Origin: CALLMM01 sp964429855
GTDB taxonomy: Bacteria > Armatimonadota > Chthonomonadetes > Chthonomonadales > CAJBBX01
Assembly (NCBI GenBank): GCA_964429855.1
Contig: CAYSDM010000006.1
Location: 40,947 to 104,946, forward strand
DNA length: 64,000 bases
Direction of reading: 5' to 3'
Numbering within the stretch: the first letter of the stretch is position 1; every line of letters begins with the position of its first letter. A program made the position numbers and the translations under genes. Of the stretch, positions 17,017 to 26,711 are shown piece by piece. The notes under the pieces were generated by a model, which saw only the letters and a program-made list of their open reading frames with translations, had not been told where the DNA came from and ran no database searches.

Positions 17017-17553
17017 ATGGCTCAAAGGGCACTGTTTCGCCCCGGCACCTGGAAGCAGAACCTGCTGACAGCACTGGCAGTTTGTTCCGTGATCGTCGTC
17101 GTTGGATGCGGCGGCGGTGGAGGGGGTGGGGGTAATCCGCCCGGCGGCACCGGCGCATGCGGAAGTCCCGGCGGCTCGACCACTCCCGTTCTCTGTGGCA
17201 AAGTCTTCCGTGATGGAACCGGAACCACCATCTCCGGCGCGACCGTTACCCTCCGCACGGCAACCGGCACATCGCTGAGCAGCACCACGACCGATTCCAA
17301 CGGTTTCTTCAAGTTTTCCACCGTTCCTGCGGGCACCGCCCTGTTCCAGGTAGACCCGCCCGCAACCGGATATACCGCCAATACCGCGCGATATGGAGGC
17401 AAGGTCTACGCCTACTATATCCGCAATCAGGCGAATACGGCAGCCTGCATTATGTCAACAGGCTCTATCCCTGCCGGCGATAAGGATCTGGGATCGGTTT
17501 TCCTCTTCCCGGACTCCACGCCGCCACCGCCTCCCTTCGGTTGTCCTCTCTAA
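17017..17553 (+). CDS. Lipoprotein with a carboxypeptidase-regulatory-like (CarboxypepD_reg) domain
   Basis: The start at 17017 (MAQRALFRPG) has AGGAGGAAGG 6 bases upstream. The 178-residue product has a lipoprotein signal ending in VVVGC, followed by a run of eight glycines. The body contains one beta-sandwich domain: CGKVFRDGTGTTISGATVTLRTA, TTTDSNGFFKFSTVPAGTALFQVDPP, typical of carboxypeptidase-regulatory/peptidase-associated domains. It is probably a surface-exposed lipoprotein. It ends with a Pro-rich segment. With its own strong promoter and terminator it is a single-gene unit, likely well expressed. Confidence 0.82.
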   Translation: MAQRALFRPGTWKQNLLTALAVCSVIVVVGCGGGGGGGGNPPGGTGACGSPGGSTTPVLCGKVFRDGTGTTISGATVTLRTATGTSLSSTTTDSNGFFKFSTVPAGTALFQVDPPATGYTANTARYGGKVYAYYIRNQANTAACIMSTGSIPAGDKDLGSVFLFPDSTPPPPPFGCPL

Positions 17554-17575
17554 ACAACCCCCCGCGCACTTTTCC

Positions 17576-17613
17576 GCCCCCGCGTTCTCTGACTGCGCGG
17601 GGGCTTTTATTTT
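17576..17613 (+). terminator. Terminator after the lipoprotein gene
   Basis: GCCCCCGCG (17576-17584) pairs with CGCGGGGGC (17596-17604), followed by TTTTATTTT. Confidence 0.9.
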
Positions 17614-19553
17614 CAGGAGAGGAACTGATAGATCGGAACCTGAAACAGCCGCCCGATCAGCGCCCATCCCGCCTGAATCCCGATATCCCCCAGCGTAAGT
17701 CCCACAAAGAAAGCCAGGCTGCGCCGATAGAGGGCGTGTCCCCCGTAGCGCAGCACCAGAACTTTGGTCATCCATGCCAGCAGAAACGGCACGAAGAAGG
17801 CTGCCAGACTCAGGGTGTTGCTTAGCACATAGCCGACCGGGTGCAGCGGGAAGAAGGGCAGCCGCGTTCGCAGCCACGCCAGCAGCGCGGTGAATCCCCC
17901 GCCCAACAGCAGCGCGGTCATTCCCGAAACATCGAAGGGGGCGCGCTGGCTTGCGCTGCGATGCATCTCGTTCATACCCACCTGCGCCTTCCACATGGCA
18001 AAGGCGTTGCTTTTTGCGGTTGCCGCGCCGAGTGAGTAGAACTGACTCAGGCTGAACCACCAGGCAAACAGCAGCGCGGTGACCGTTCCGATCCCGCACC
18101 AGCACAGGATCGTGCGCCAGCGCAGTCCCGCCGTCTCCCCGATCTTCAGTCCCTCGAACAGATAGGGCAGCATCTGCGCCCGAATATCCACATGCACCAG
18201 ATCGAACAGCCCGCCTGCCACCATCGCGCGCGGAGGCAGTCCGTAGGTTCCCAGCAGTCCGCCCATGACGCGCGCGGGCGTCCAGCTAAGAGGCGCAAAC
18301 GTCCAGATACCCCCCGCCTCGCCGCGCACCCGCGCCCCGCACAACACATAGGCGACATAGAGCGCGATCGTCCCCAACGCCATCAGCGGCGCGATCCCCG
18401 CCGCCATCATCATGGCGGCGCAGAGCGTCATACAGAGCGCCGCCAGCGCGCCCAACCGCCGAAGGTCCCGCCGGTCCCTCGACGGCGAGGTCTGCATCAG
18501 ATGCGACCAGCGCAGGCGCGCTCCCCATAACGCCAGCGCGGCAAAGGCGATCCAGGCTCCCGCTGCCTGTTCCTCCCGAAAGGGAAAACGCGCCGCCCCG
18601 GTTCCCGCCGACTCCACGCCAAACAGCGTCCCGATCAGATAGGAGAGCCGTGTCGCGATCCAGAAGAAGAGGCAGCTAAAGCTGACGCTGCTGGGGACAA
18701 AGTAGGCTAGCCCGATCGCCATCGGGTAGAAGCCGACCTGAAGATCGGGCAGGGAGTTCCAGGGAGGAGAAGTGAACAGAAGCGGCTTGATATCGAACGC
18801 CTTCAACTGAAACGCGGGAACCGAGGGATACCAGTCGTGCAGCACCAGCAGACTCTGCAGAACGACCGGGACGGCAACGCCCATCCAGAAGAGCGGGCGG
18901 TGAAACAGGTCGTCACGCGGGTCGGTAAGCTGGATCGGCAGCACCGTGATCGGGAAAGTGAGACGCTCCTGATGAATCCAGATACGGTGCAGAACCGCTG
19001 CCAGCCCGATCCAGATTCCGCTCAGAAGCAGCAGGTAGAGGCTCCAGAATCCGATGGGCAGCAGCCATGCCTGCCAGGGGACGCCCGTCCCGCCCTGGTA
19101 GAGCGCGCGGATCGCCTCCGGATCGTGCAGCACGGGCAGCGAGGAGAGCGCGGGCAGATAGGCGTTCCACTGCGGCTGGGTCGCGGAAAAGTAGGGCAGA
19201 AACCCCATCCCCGTTATCAGAAAACGCATCCCGCCGAATCCCATGATCGGGATGGTGCAGGTCAGGACGATATAGCCGAACAGAAGCTCCTGCCGTGCCA
19301 GCCCGAACCGGTGCATCAACGTCCGCCCGATCAGAAGATAGATGACGGTCGGCATCATCAGCGAGTAGCAGATCAGGTAGACGCTCTGGGCGATCTCGCT
19401 GTCCGCCACCCAGGCAATCAGCGCCGCCTGCGCCGCCAGAATCAGCGCCAGAACGCGCAGGCGTATCCGGCCGGACCCGCGCAGGTTCCGGTTATCCGCC
19501 TCCGGCAGAGGAGGCTCCCCGGAATCCATACGATGGACGGGATCGGCGTTCAT
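17613..19553 (-). CDS. Large polytopic membrane protein of the DUF6785/DUF6784 type
   Basis: I start it at 19553 (MNADPVHRMDS), 4 bp after the stop of the upstream gene. The 646-residue protein has about 12-14 hydrophobic helices with few charged loops. Motifs such as FPITVLPIQLTDP, PSVPAFQLKAFDIKPLL, and SLSQFYSLGAATAKSNAFAMWKAQVG match what I recall of uncharacterised DUF6785 proteins in Armatimonadota, Planctomycetota and Verrucomicrobiota. The family is often found near polysaccharide lyase genes. A transport role for the heparinase product is plausible but is inference. It ends inside the T-tract of the convergent lipoprotein terminator. Confidence 0.8.
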   Translation of the reverse strand: MNADPVHRMDSGEPPLPEADNRNLRGSGRIRLRVLALILAAQAALIAWVADSEIAQSVYLICYSLMMPTVIYLLIGRTLMHRFGLARQELLFGYIVLTCTIPIMGFGGMRFLITGMGFLPYFSATQPQWNAYLPALSSLPVLHDPEAIRALYQGGTGVPWQAWLLPIGFWSLYLLLLSGIWIGLAAVLHRIWIHQERLTFPITVLPIQLTDPRDDLFHRPLFWMGVAVPVVLQSLLVLHDWYPSVPAFQLKAFDIKPLLFTSPPWNSLPDLQVGFYPMAIGLAYFVPSSVSFSCLFFWIATRLSYLIGTLFGVESAGTGAARFPFREEQAAGAWIAFAALALWGARLRWSHLMQTSPSRDRRDLRRLGALAALCMTLCAAMMMAAGIAPLMALGTIALYVAYVLCGARVRGEAGGIWTFAPLSWTPARVMGGLLGTYGLPPRAMVAGGLFDLVHVDIRAQMLPYLFEGLKIGETAGLRWRTILCWCGIGTVTALLFAWWFSLSQFYSLGAATAKSNAFAMWKAQVGMNEMHRSASQRAPFDVSGMTALLLGGGFTALLAWLRTRLPFFPLHPVGYVLSNTLSLAAFFVPFLLAWMTKVLVLRYGGHALYRRSLAFFVGLTLGDIGIQAGWALIGRLFQVPIYQFLS

Positions 19554-19557
19554 TGCG

Positions 19558-20370
19558 TCAGGCTTCCGCCGCAGAGGATGCCCGCGCGCCGACGAGAAAA
19601 TCGTCCAGATCGAACACAAACCCGAATGCCAGCGCGACCCGCCACAGCGCGATCTCCTTGCATCGCTGCTCCCGCGCCGTCTCCCGATTCTCGACGGCGG
19701 TGGTCGCCTGACGGATGGCGGAGCAGAGCAGCCCGCGCCCGCTCATCTCCGCCATGCCGCCCGGAGAGAGCAGCAGGCACCAGTTGATGGCAAATCCCGC
19801 ATAGATCAGGTGACTGACTCCCGCCTCCCGGCAGAGCGCAAAGAGTTGATGCCCGTTCTCCGCAATCCCCTCCGTCTCCAGCGGGCGCGCCTGCGGCGGA
19901 AAGTCCAGGTTCTGAAAGCCGCGCGCCACATCTGCCTCGTTGTGCCGCCCGACGAAGACATGCTCTGCGCGAAAGCGCCGCAGCCTCTCCAGCGAGGGAT
20001 CGGCGGGAATGCTCTCCGGCGCGGGGGGAGGCGAACCCGCCAGCGAAACCGCCCGTTGATAGCCAGGAAGATGACGGTAGTAGTCGCCTCCTCCCACCAC
20101 ATGAAACAGGTTCCAGCCGGCTCCGCGTACCGTCGCCAGCAGCGGAGGAAAGACCTTGCGGCAGATCTGCGCGGCGCGCGGAATATACTCCACGGCGCGA
20201 TGCCAGCCCGGATTGTCTGCAAACGTCCCGGTCTCCCAGGCGTGCATGACGACCAGCGCGGTATGCTCCTTCGGAACCTCGATCTCCGCCGTTTTCCAGC
20301 CGCCGTACCCTTCGCCGGGAATATCGCGGTCGTAGTCGGCATCGAACTGCTGATAGTAGTGGGCGCGCAC
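19558..20370 (-). CDS. Isochorismatase-like cysteine hydrolase with degenerate catalytic triad
   Basis: The 270-residue protein starts with GTG at 20370. That codon overlaps the heparinase stop by one base (TAGTG) and is preceded by AGGAGGAG, so the two are coupled. The fold is suggested by ALVVMHAWETG (strand 1), an FHVVGGGDYY loop, and VSHLIYAGFAINWCLL near residue 190, which matches the Cys-bearing G-x-x-TN-x-CV loop of isochorismatase-like hydrolases. The usual strand-1 aspartate is replaced (V-M-H instead of V-I-D), and the central lysine is not evident. Chemistry may therefore differ from nicotinamidase or isochorismatase. Confidence 0.7.
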   Translation of the reverse strand: MRAHYYQQFDADYDRDIPGEGYGGWKTAEIEVPKEHTALVVMHAWETGTFADNPGWHRAVEYIPRAAQICRKVFPPLLATVRGAGWNLFHVVGGGDYYRHLPGYQRAVSLAGSPPPAPESIPADPSLERLRRFRAEHVFVGRHNEADVARGFQNLDFPPQARPLETEGIAENGHQLFALCREAGVSHLIYAGFAINWCLLLSPGGMAEMSGRGLLCSAIRQATTAVENRETAREQRCKEIALWRVALAFGFVFDLDDFLVGARASSAAEA

Positions 20371-23228
20371 TAATCTCCTCCTGTGATAATCTGTTCGACG
20401 GCGTCCGCCTCGCCCGCCGCAATCTCCGCCCTTGCCGAATCAAAACGGATTTCGATATACTCCACCGCGCGCTTCAGACGGATCTCCATCGCGCCGATCC
20501 GAACCGAACGCCCGCGGCATAACGCCACCCGCTCCACCGCTCCCGAAGCGTTCCGCCGAATCCAGCATAACTCTCCATCGAGCGTAACGTTCCACTCCCT
20601 CTGGATCAGCAGACGGTCTGCTGCGAGAGAGGGCGAGAGCGCGAGAGGATTCTCTGTGTCGGCAGCGATCAGCAGGTCCTGGCGTCCGTCATGCAGGCGC
20701 AGTTCAACCGCCGCGCAGGCGTCGGGGTAGACTGCGCCGCCGGGAGCCGTCAGCGGCAGGCGGCGTATCTGCGCGACCAGCGGCGTCTTCTCATATGGCT
20801 CCAGCACGCCGACGAAAGTGGAGGCAAGCGTCCCGGTTTCGACGCGGCGGCGCGTCATCACGCACGGTATCCATATCTCCGATGTATCCGTAAAGCCGGC
20901 GGGCGCGATCCACGCTTCCGCGAGAAAAGCCTGCGCGCCTTCCGTCAGATCGGTGAAACGCAGATGCCTCTCGGAGCCGGGAGGCAGATAGCGATGCCGG
21001 TCTTCGATCTTCCAGTCCACGCTCCAGCCGGTGGCAGGCGACGGATCGGTCTGGAAGTTGCGCATCTGGGTGTTGTGTGCGTAGTCCGGCGCAGGCTCCA
21101 GATTCAGCCCCTTCGCGGAGAGCGCTCCAAAGTGGCTGTGCAGAAAACGGGCATGATCGCGTCCGCCGACCACCCGGAAGATGTCCAGGACGTAGAAGTC
21201 GCTTTCGGAGATGTCTACCATCGCCAGCGCGCGTTCGAACTGCCTGCCGTTCACCATCTCCGGCCCGGAGGCGCGCACTGCGCGCAACTGTTTCCCCTCT
21301 GCCCAGAGCGTGGTTCTGCCAGCGGGAAGCCCCTCATACCCGGCGCGCTCCGCCATTGAACCCGCCTGACTGCGGTGATTCGCGCCGTCAATCGCCACCG
21401 TATTATGCGACGCCGTCATGGTGTACCAGCGGGCGCGCGGCGATCCCCATCCTCCGAACTGCACCGGGGGATATCCGAAATCCGGCAGCAGGTCCAGCCC
21501 CTTCGCGAACAGTCCGATATTCAGACCGTCGGCGTGGGCATGGTAGCCGCCCGAGTCGTAATCGAGCCAGAGCGCGCGGGCATTCGCCCCCTCTCCGCCG
21601 CGCAGAATCGCCAGATGCCAGGCGGTTTTGTTGACGCTGCCGAGTTTGATCACCGCGCCGTGCTGCGCGATCACCGTCTCGACGCGCCTCTGCAACGCCT
21701 CCGAATTCTCGGCAAAGAGATCGAATGGAAGTCCCCGGGCGCGGCTTCCGTTGGCGTGATAGAGCGCCTGCACATAAGCGACATCCCCGGTGATCTCGTA
21801 TAACTGCCAGAGAAAGGCGTGCATCGAAGGGGCGAGAGCCGCCGCCAGCGAGAGATCGTTCGGCGCAGGAAGGACGACGCCCGCATAGTGCGGAAAGCGC
21901 GCCCCGAAGGAGCCGGTATCGCCCACCTGTGGATAGTACTGCTGGAAGCACCAGGTATCTATAAAGAATCGCCAGGTCTGCCGTAGAGAGGGATTGCGGC
22001 GGAAGAGCGCGGGAAGAAAGTCCGGCTCGATCCGGGAGTACTGTCCCAGCAGAATCGCCAGCCCCTGAATGGTGTAGGCGGAGTATCCGGCAAGCCCTTT
22101 CTCGCCCGTTACGCCGTCCACCGCCGTCGCCTTGCCGATCACCGCGTCCAGTTGGGTCATCACCGCTTCGCGGTTTGCGGGCCAGTCGAGTATGGTCTGG
22201 ATCGTCAACGCCGCGATCTCGGTGCGCGGATAGTTGGAGTATATCTTCTCGCGGCTGGCGAGGGCGTCGCGCAGTATTCCCGCCTCGATATGCCTGAGCA
22301 CCTGTGCGCCGGTCGGCTTCGGCGCGGCGATGTCGTGCGGTTTCGCCTTCCTTGAGAGAAAGTCGGCAAGTTTTGCATCCTGTCCGACTGCCTCCCGTAC
22401 CTGATCGTAAGCCAGCGCCAGTTCGCGGGTCTCCTCGCAGGCGTCATGCCAGGTAGAGACGTAGCCGGAACGCCCCTTCTCCTCGTAGACCAGCCCCTGC
22501 TTGCCGAAATCCATCGTCGGATAGAGATCGGCGATGCGGTGCAGCAGCACGCCCGCCTTATGCGCGTAGACCGGATCACGGGTGACGGTGTAGGCGGCCG
22601 CCAGCTTCTTCACTCCTTCTACAATCGCCTGCTTCCACTGCCCGTAGATCAGGTAAGCCCCGATAAACCGCCAGCGATTCTCTCCCTCCACATAGCCTTC
22701 GCCGTCGTCCACCCCGAAACGGTGCAGCCGGTCTTTCGGGTCGGGATGCGCGGCATTGTAGAGCAGGGAGCGGTCGGCGCGTTTCGGATTAAAAACCCCG
22801 GCTTTATCCAGCCCGGATCGGTAGAAACGCTCGAAGTCGTTGGTCGGGAAGAGCGCGCGGCAGTGCGGGCAGCGTGTCTTCCAGGGATGTTGGAGGGCGT
22901 CCATCTCCCAGGCGTACATCGGAACCGGCGCTTTGCAGGCAGGGCAGTGACCGTTCGACCAGACCATCCAGGAGCGGGTGATCGTGCTGCCGAACATCAG
23001 GCTCCAGAGCCGTTCATCCGACATCCGTTTCCAGGGCTGCGCCGCCGCGATGATCTGCTTCTGTACGGATGCCGCCCAGGGGTCTTTCCGAACGTTGTCG
23101 CGAACGCGGTCTGTCAGGGTTTTCGGAAAAAAGACGCTCCTCCTGTCGGCGGCGTGGGTCTGCGCGTGCAGGCAGGCGCAGATCAGCATGGGCAGGAGAG
23201 CCATCCACAAGATCAGCTTCCAGGTCAT
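20370..23228 (-). CDS. Secreted heparinase II/III-like polysaccharide lyase with zinc ribbon
   Basis: The start at 23228 (MTWKLILWMALLPMLICACLHAQ) gives a signal peptide; GGGAGA lies upstream. The product has 952 residues. A CPAC-CPHC zinc-ribbon-like insert lies near residues 94-123. An alpha/alpha barrel follows (WRFIGAYLIYGQWKQAIVEG, GYVSTWHDACEETRELALAYDQ). Then comes the heparinase II/III C-terminal core: YDSGGYHAHADGLNIGLFAKG and SHNTVAIDGANHRS, with the His/Tyr residues expected for lyase chemistry. A beta-sandwich tail closes it. The substrate may be an acidic glycan such as alginate or heparin-like material. It is the first gene of a three-gene minus operon. Confidence 0.85.
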   Translation of the reverse strand: MTWKLILWMALLPMLICACLHAQTHAADRRSVFFPKTLTDRVRDNVRKDPWAASVQKQIIAAAQPWKRMSDERLWSLMFGSTITRSWMVWSNGHCPACKAPVPMYAWEMDALQHPWKTRCPHCRALFPTNDFERFYRSGLDKAGVFNPKRADRSLLYNAAHPDPKDRLHRFGVDDGEGYVEGENRWRFIGAYLIYGQWKQAIVEGVKKLAAAYTVTRDPVYAHKAGVLLHRIADLYPTMDFGKQGLVYEEKGRSGYVSTWHDACEETRELALAYDQVREAVGQDAKLADFLSRKAKPHDIAAPKPTGAQVLRHIEAGILRDALASREKIYSNYPRTEIAALTIQTILDWPANREAVMTQLDAVIGKATAVDGVTGEKGLAGYSAYTIQGLAILLGQYSRIEPDFLPALFRRNPSLRQTWRFFIDTWCFQQYYPQVGDTGSFGARFPHYAGVVLPAPNDLSLAAALAPSMHAFLWQLYEITGDVAYVQALYHANGSRARGLPFDLFAENSEALQRRVETVIAQHGAVIKLGSVNKTAWHLAILRGGEGANARALWLDYDSGGYHAHADGLNIGLFAKGLDLLPDFGYPPVQFGGWGSPRARWYTMTASHNTVAIDGANHRSQAGSMAERAGYEGLPAGRTTLWAEGKQLRAVRASGPEMVNGRQFERALAMVDISESDFYVLDIFRVVGGRDHARFLHSHFGALSAKGLNLEPAPDYAHNTQMRNFQTDPSPATGWSVDWKIEDRHRYLPPGSERHLRFTDLTEGAQAFLAEAWIAPAGFTDTSEIWIPCVMTRRRVETGTLASTFVGVLEPYEKTPLVAQIRRLPLTAPGGAVYPDACAAVELRLHDGRQDLLIAADTENPLALSPSLAADRLLIQREWNVTLDGELCWIRRNASGAVERVALCRGRSVRIGAMEIRLKRAVEYIEIRFDSARAEIAAGEADAVEQIITGGD

Positions 23229-23293
23229 AACGCATCTCCCGGCGCAAACAGGCGCATTCTCAGCAGGATAAATCAATACCCTACTGTTTCCTC

Positions 23294-23321
23294 TAAAGAC
23301 CCTGCGGCTCCTTCCCGATAA
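23294..23321 (+). promoter_or_regulatory. Sigma-D/sigma-28-type flagellar promoter
   Basis: TAAA (23294-23297) is followed after 16 bases by CCCGATAA (23314-23321). This matches the flagellar sigma-factor consensus TAAA-N14-16-GCCGATAA at 11 of 12 positions. It lies 40 bp upstream of the fliK start codon, the first gene of the hook cluster. Confidence 0.65.
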
Positions 23322-23360
23322 TGCAGGCAGGTAAAAATGCCAGGAAAGGAGGTGAATGAA

Positions 23361-26300
23361 ATGACACAGGGCACACCGATGATAACGCTTTTCCCCGGCG
23401 CGCCCCCGGTTTCCGGTCTTCCCGTATCCCATCCAGCGGTTGGCGAAGACGCCAGTCCGTTTGCGAATCTGTTTGCACAGTGGGCTGATCCTGCCACCGG
23501 CGCGCCGATCCAGCTCAATCCGGAAATCGCCTACACTCCCCTTCCTGCTGCGGCGGTTCTGCCGAAAAACGCCGCTTTTCCGGTCGTACAGACCGTGAAA
23601 GAGACGCCGGAAACGCAGACACAGACGGAGCCTGAGACGACGATGTCGAACAGTCCGCTCTGGATGGCCATGGCGGGAGCCGTTCTGACGCCTGCGCCCT
23701 CTGCGCCGATCCGCCTGCCGGAGGCAGAGAAGACGATCCTGCAGACCTCTCCGACGACGGAGATCAGGGTTGTACGTCCCTTACATCCGGGAGCGGCGCC
23801 GACGTTCCTGCTCTCTGGAGGAGCAGCGGATTCGATTCCTGCGGCAGCCGTATTGCCTGCCGTGAATGCGCCTGCCGTTCCTTCCGCAGGATCGCCAAAC
23901 CCGGAGCAGATCGCCGCGACAAAGCCTCCTGAAGAGAGGCTCCTGTCAGTCAAACAGGCGGAATCTCCGCCGGGACGCGCCGAAGCAAGTGTTCCGGCTC
24001 CGGTAAGAGGCGCGCCGCCTCCAACCGAGAAACCGCCGCCCGAACCGCGCATTCCACAACCGATACCGAATAGTTCGATGCAAGCGCCGGAGGTGGACGC
24101 CGTATCAAAGACGATCGGCGAACCGAAAGCCCCCCTCTCCTTCCCAATAGAACTGCCGGAAGGCTCTACGCCCGTCGCGCCGTCTTTAGAAACGGGCGCC
24201 GCGCCGTCGGCTTCCCTGTCTGCGGAAGCGAAACCAGCCCCATCCATTCCCTCTGATGTGGAGGCGAAGCCGGTTCAGCCGATGCCGTCGCCCGCCCCCG
24301 CGCCTGCTCTGACGGAGGAGCCTGCCCTCCCGCAACAGACTCCGGTGACATCCTTCGTTTCCAGACCGGAAGATCCTGCGATTGTCTCCGCGCCGATCTC
24401 TTCGCCTGCATCGGGAACGGCTCCGCCAGAGGAACCGCTCGTATCGGTGACAACAGGCAGACCGGAGGAGATACACGGCGAGCAGATGACGGCTCCACAG
24501 GCAACCGATTCGCCTGTGCCTTCGATACAGGCATCGAAAACGCCCTCCGCGCCGCGCCACGAACCTCACTCCGTTCCGAAATCGTCTCCGCGGGAAGCCG
24601 GAGCGGTTTACGTCCACGAACCGTCGGCTCCCGCCTCGATAGCCGCTGTTCGGGAGACGACGAAACCTTCTGCGGTAACCGCATCTCCGGCAGCGGTAAC
24701 CGCATCTCCGGCAGCGGTAACCGCATCTCCGGCGGTGGCTGTGCCAACGATTGTAACTGAAACACCTGCGGCAGCAGCGCCGCAGATGGCAGGATCACAG
24801 GCGGAAACTCCCCTGCATCCCTCCGTTCCTCAAAGCGGGAGAGCTGCGCATACGACTCCGGCGGAAGCGCGACCGACGACGATGACCGAACCGGAACGTA
24901 CCATCGAGACGATTCGGGCGACGAAACCTGCCCCGGCTCCTGCAGCATCCGCGCCGCACAGGGCTGTCACGTCTCAGGCGTCGGTCCTGCCGGGAGAGGT
25001 CGTGGAAACGCCAACCCCGGTGCGTCCGGTTACGCTGCGCGGCGTTTCGTTATTCCCGGCAGAGGCTCCATCCAAGCCGGTTGCGGAGGCTCCCGCCACG
25101 CCCGTTACTGCTCTCAAAGCAGCGGCATCCAGTCCAGCGGCGGAGGTTCAGAGAGAGGCGCCGCATCCCGCGCTGCACGCCGTTCCCATGCTGGATCGTG
25201 TGGGGAGAGAGGCGGTTCTCCCGGAGAAGGGTATCCTGACTGCCGGGAAAATAGCGGTTCTTATACCGGACACAACCGTTTCAGAACCTTACACAGGTCC
25301 GGCTGCCAACGAAGCGAACCCAACTCCGTCGGCTGCGCCGGGCAGTTCGGTAACGGTTAAACCTCGCGCAGAGATAGCCTCAACGGCGGTTATCGCTCCA
25401 GACGCGCCAGGGCCCGCGATGACTGCAAACAAAACCGGAACATCGGTTCCATTGCAGACGAGCGTTGAGGCGCATCCGATCCTGGTCTCTCCGAAGTCGG
25501 CGGCGCCATCCGCATCGGTTGTCGGAGGATCAACCAACCTGTCTCCTGAGTCCAGACCGGAGCCGAGATCAGCACGGACGACAATCCCGTCTAACACCGG
25601 AACAACGATAACATTCACGCTGGAACAGTCTGGCGAGACGACACCGGATACGGCAAAGGCGGCGGCAGTTCTAAGCCTGTCGAAAGCCTCCTCCGACGCA
25701 CAGCCTCTTCTGCAGGTACCGCCGTCCAGCTTTGCAAAGCAGACAGAGACTGCGACGGGGACAGGCGCAGGACAGTCCGAGTCCGACTCTCCATCCGAAG
25801 GAGAGCGTGATCTCCCCGGCGTTCGGGAGCATGCAGCCGTCAGAACGGGACGCGCAATGATGCCGGAGACGGTTAAACAGGAGACCGTTTCCGAAAATCG
25901 GCATCTGTCTGCGAAGACCGAAACGGCGGCGACAACCCCCTCACCGGTGACGGAACGCTCGAATCCTCTGATAAATCGTCATGAGGCGGTTCTGGAGGAG
26001 GAGGTAACCGTCCTGCAGACGCGCGCCGAGACGCAGCGAACCGCCGGAGAGACGCTCTTCCGCAGGGGGATGCCCAGAGAGGGCGCGGATCGCTCTGACC
26101 CGATGAGCAGCCCCGCGCCGGTCGCTTCCGATCCCGTCACTGCCGATGCCGGAGGAGAACAGAAGCCTGCCGCAGCGCCCGGTACGGCATCTGCCCATGT
26201 CTCCCCGACCGCGCAGGCGGAACGGGCAGAGACGCCTTCCTCCGTCGGGCAGCAGGATCGCGTTCGCGTGGTGGAACAGGTTCTTCAGAAGCTGGATACC

Positions 26301-26690
26301 ATGCGGCTGACACAGGGGCGGCAGGAGATCACCCTGCACCTGAAGCCGGAGCATCTCGGGCAGTTGCAGGTAACTATCGTCACGGATCGCGAGAACGTCT
26401 TCGCGAGGATTGTGGCGGAGACCCCGCAAATCCGTCAGGCGGTGGAATCGGGGCGGGATGCGCTGCGGGATGCGCTGGAGCAGAAAGGGCTGACCCTTCA
26501 GCAGATGGATGTCTCCTCGCAGCAGGGACATGGCGGCGGTCGGCAGATGCCGTTCATTCCCGATCCATACGCTTCCGGGGCGCGCCCCTACCGTATGCCC
26601 GGTCTTTCTACGGCGGAGGAGACCGAAGCCTCCCATCAGGCTGTCATCACGCAGTCGCGCCTGACGGGACGTTTGGACTATGTCGCATAA
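23361..26690 (+). CDS. fliK: Flagellar hook-length control protein FliK, very long Pro/Ala/Thr-rich form
   Basis: The start at 23361 is set by AAAGGAGGTGAATGAA directly before the ATG; an ATG at 23337 overlaps that site. The protein has 1109 residues, two to three times the usual FliK length. Nearly 950 residues are a Pro/Ala/Ser/Thr-rich, probably unstructured ruler. The FliK C-terminal (Flg_hook) domain occupies about residues 965-1060: RVVEQVLQKLDTMRLTQGRQEITLHLKPEHLGQLQVTI, EALRDALEQKGLTLQQMDVS-like. FliK is exported, measures hook length and switches the export gate from hook to filament substrates. A long ruler predicts a long hook. flgD follows 21 bp downstream. Confidence 0.88.
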   Translation: MTQGTPMITLFPGAPPVSGLPVSHPAVGEDASPFANLFAQWADPATGAPIQLNPEIAYTPLPAAAVLPKNAAFPVVQTVKETPETQTQTEPETTMSNSPLWMAMAGAVLTPAPSAPIRLPEAEKTILQTSPTTEIRVVRPLHPGAAPTFLLSGGAADSIPAAAVLPAVNAPAVPSAGSPNPEQIAATKPPEERLLSVKQAESPPGRAEASVPAPVRGAPPPTEKPPPEPRIPQPIPNSSMQAPEVDAVSKTIGEPKAPLSFPIELPEGSTPVAPSLETGAAPSASLSAEAKPAPSIPSDVEAKPVQPMPSPAPAPALTEEPALPQQTPVTSFVSRPEDPAIVSAPISSPASGTAPPEEPLVSVTTGRPEEIHGEQMTAPQATDSPVPSIQASKTPSAPRHEPHSVPKSSPREAGAVYVHEPSAPASIAAVRETTKPSAVTASPAAVTASPAAVTASPAVAVPTIVTETPAAAAPQMAGSQAETPLHPSVPQSGRAAHTTPAEARPTTMTEPERTIETIRATKPAPAPAASAPHRAVTSQASVLPGEVVETPTPVRPVTLRGVSLFPAEAPSKPVAEAPATPVTALKAAASSPAAEVQREAPHPALHAVPMLDRVGREAVLPEKGILTAGKIAVLIPDTTVSEPYTGPAANEANPTPSAAPGSSVTVKPRAEIASTAVIAPDAPGPAMTANKTGTSVPLQTSVEAHPILVSPKSAAPSASVVGGSTNLSPESRPEPRSARTTIPSNTGTTITFTLEQSGETTPDTAKAAAVLSLSKASSDAQPLLQVPPSSFAKQTETATGTGAGQSESDSPSEGERDLPGVREHAAVRTGRAMMPETVKQETVSENRHLSAKTETAATTPSPVTERSNPLINRHEAVLEEEVTVLQTRAETQRTAGETLFRRGMPREGADRSDPMSSPAPVASDPVTADAGGEQKPAAAPGTASAHVSPTAQAERAETPSSVGQQDRVRVVEQVLQKLDTMRLTQGRQEITLHLKPEHLGQLQVTIVTDRENVFARIVAETPQIRQAVESGRDALRDALEQKGLTLQQMDVSSQQGHGGGRQMPFIPDPYASGARPYRMPGLSTAEETEASHQAVITQSRLTGRLDYVA
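24672..24733 (+). repeat. In-frame 21-bp tandem repeat within fliK
   Basis: The 21-base unit GCGGTAACCGCATCTCCGGCA occurs three times in tandem, the last copy missing its final base. It encodes the repeated peptide AVTASPA, so copy number change would alter ruler length without a frameshift. Confidence 0.9.
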
Positions 26691-26711
26691 GCGAGAAAGG
26701 AGCCGTAAACC

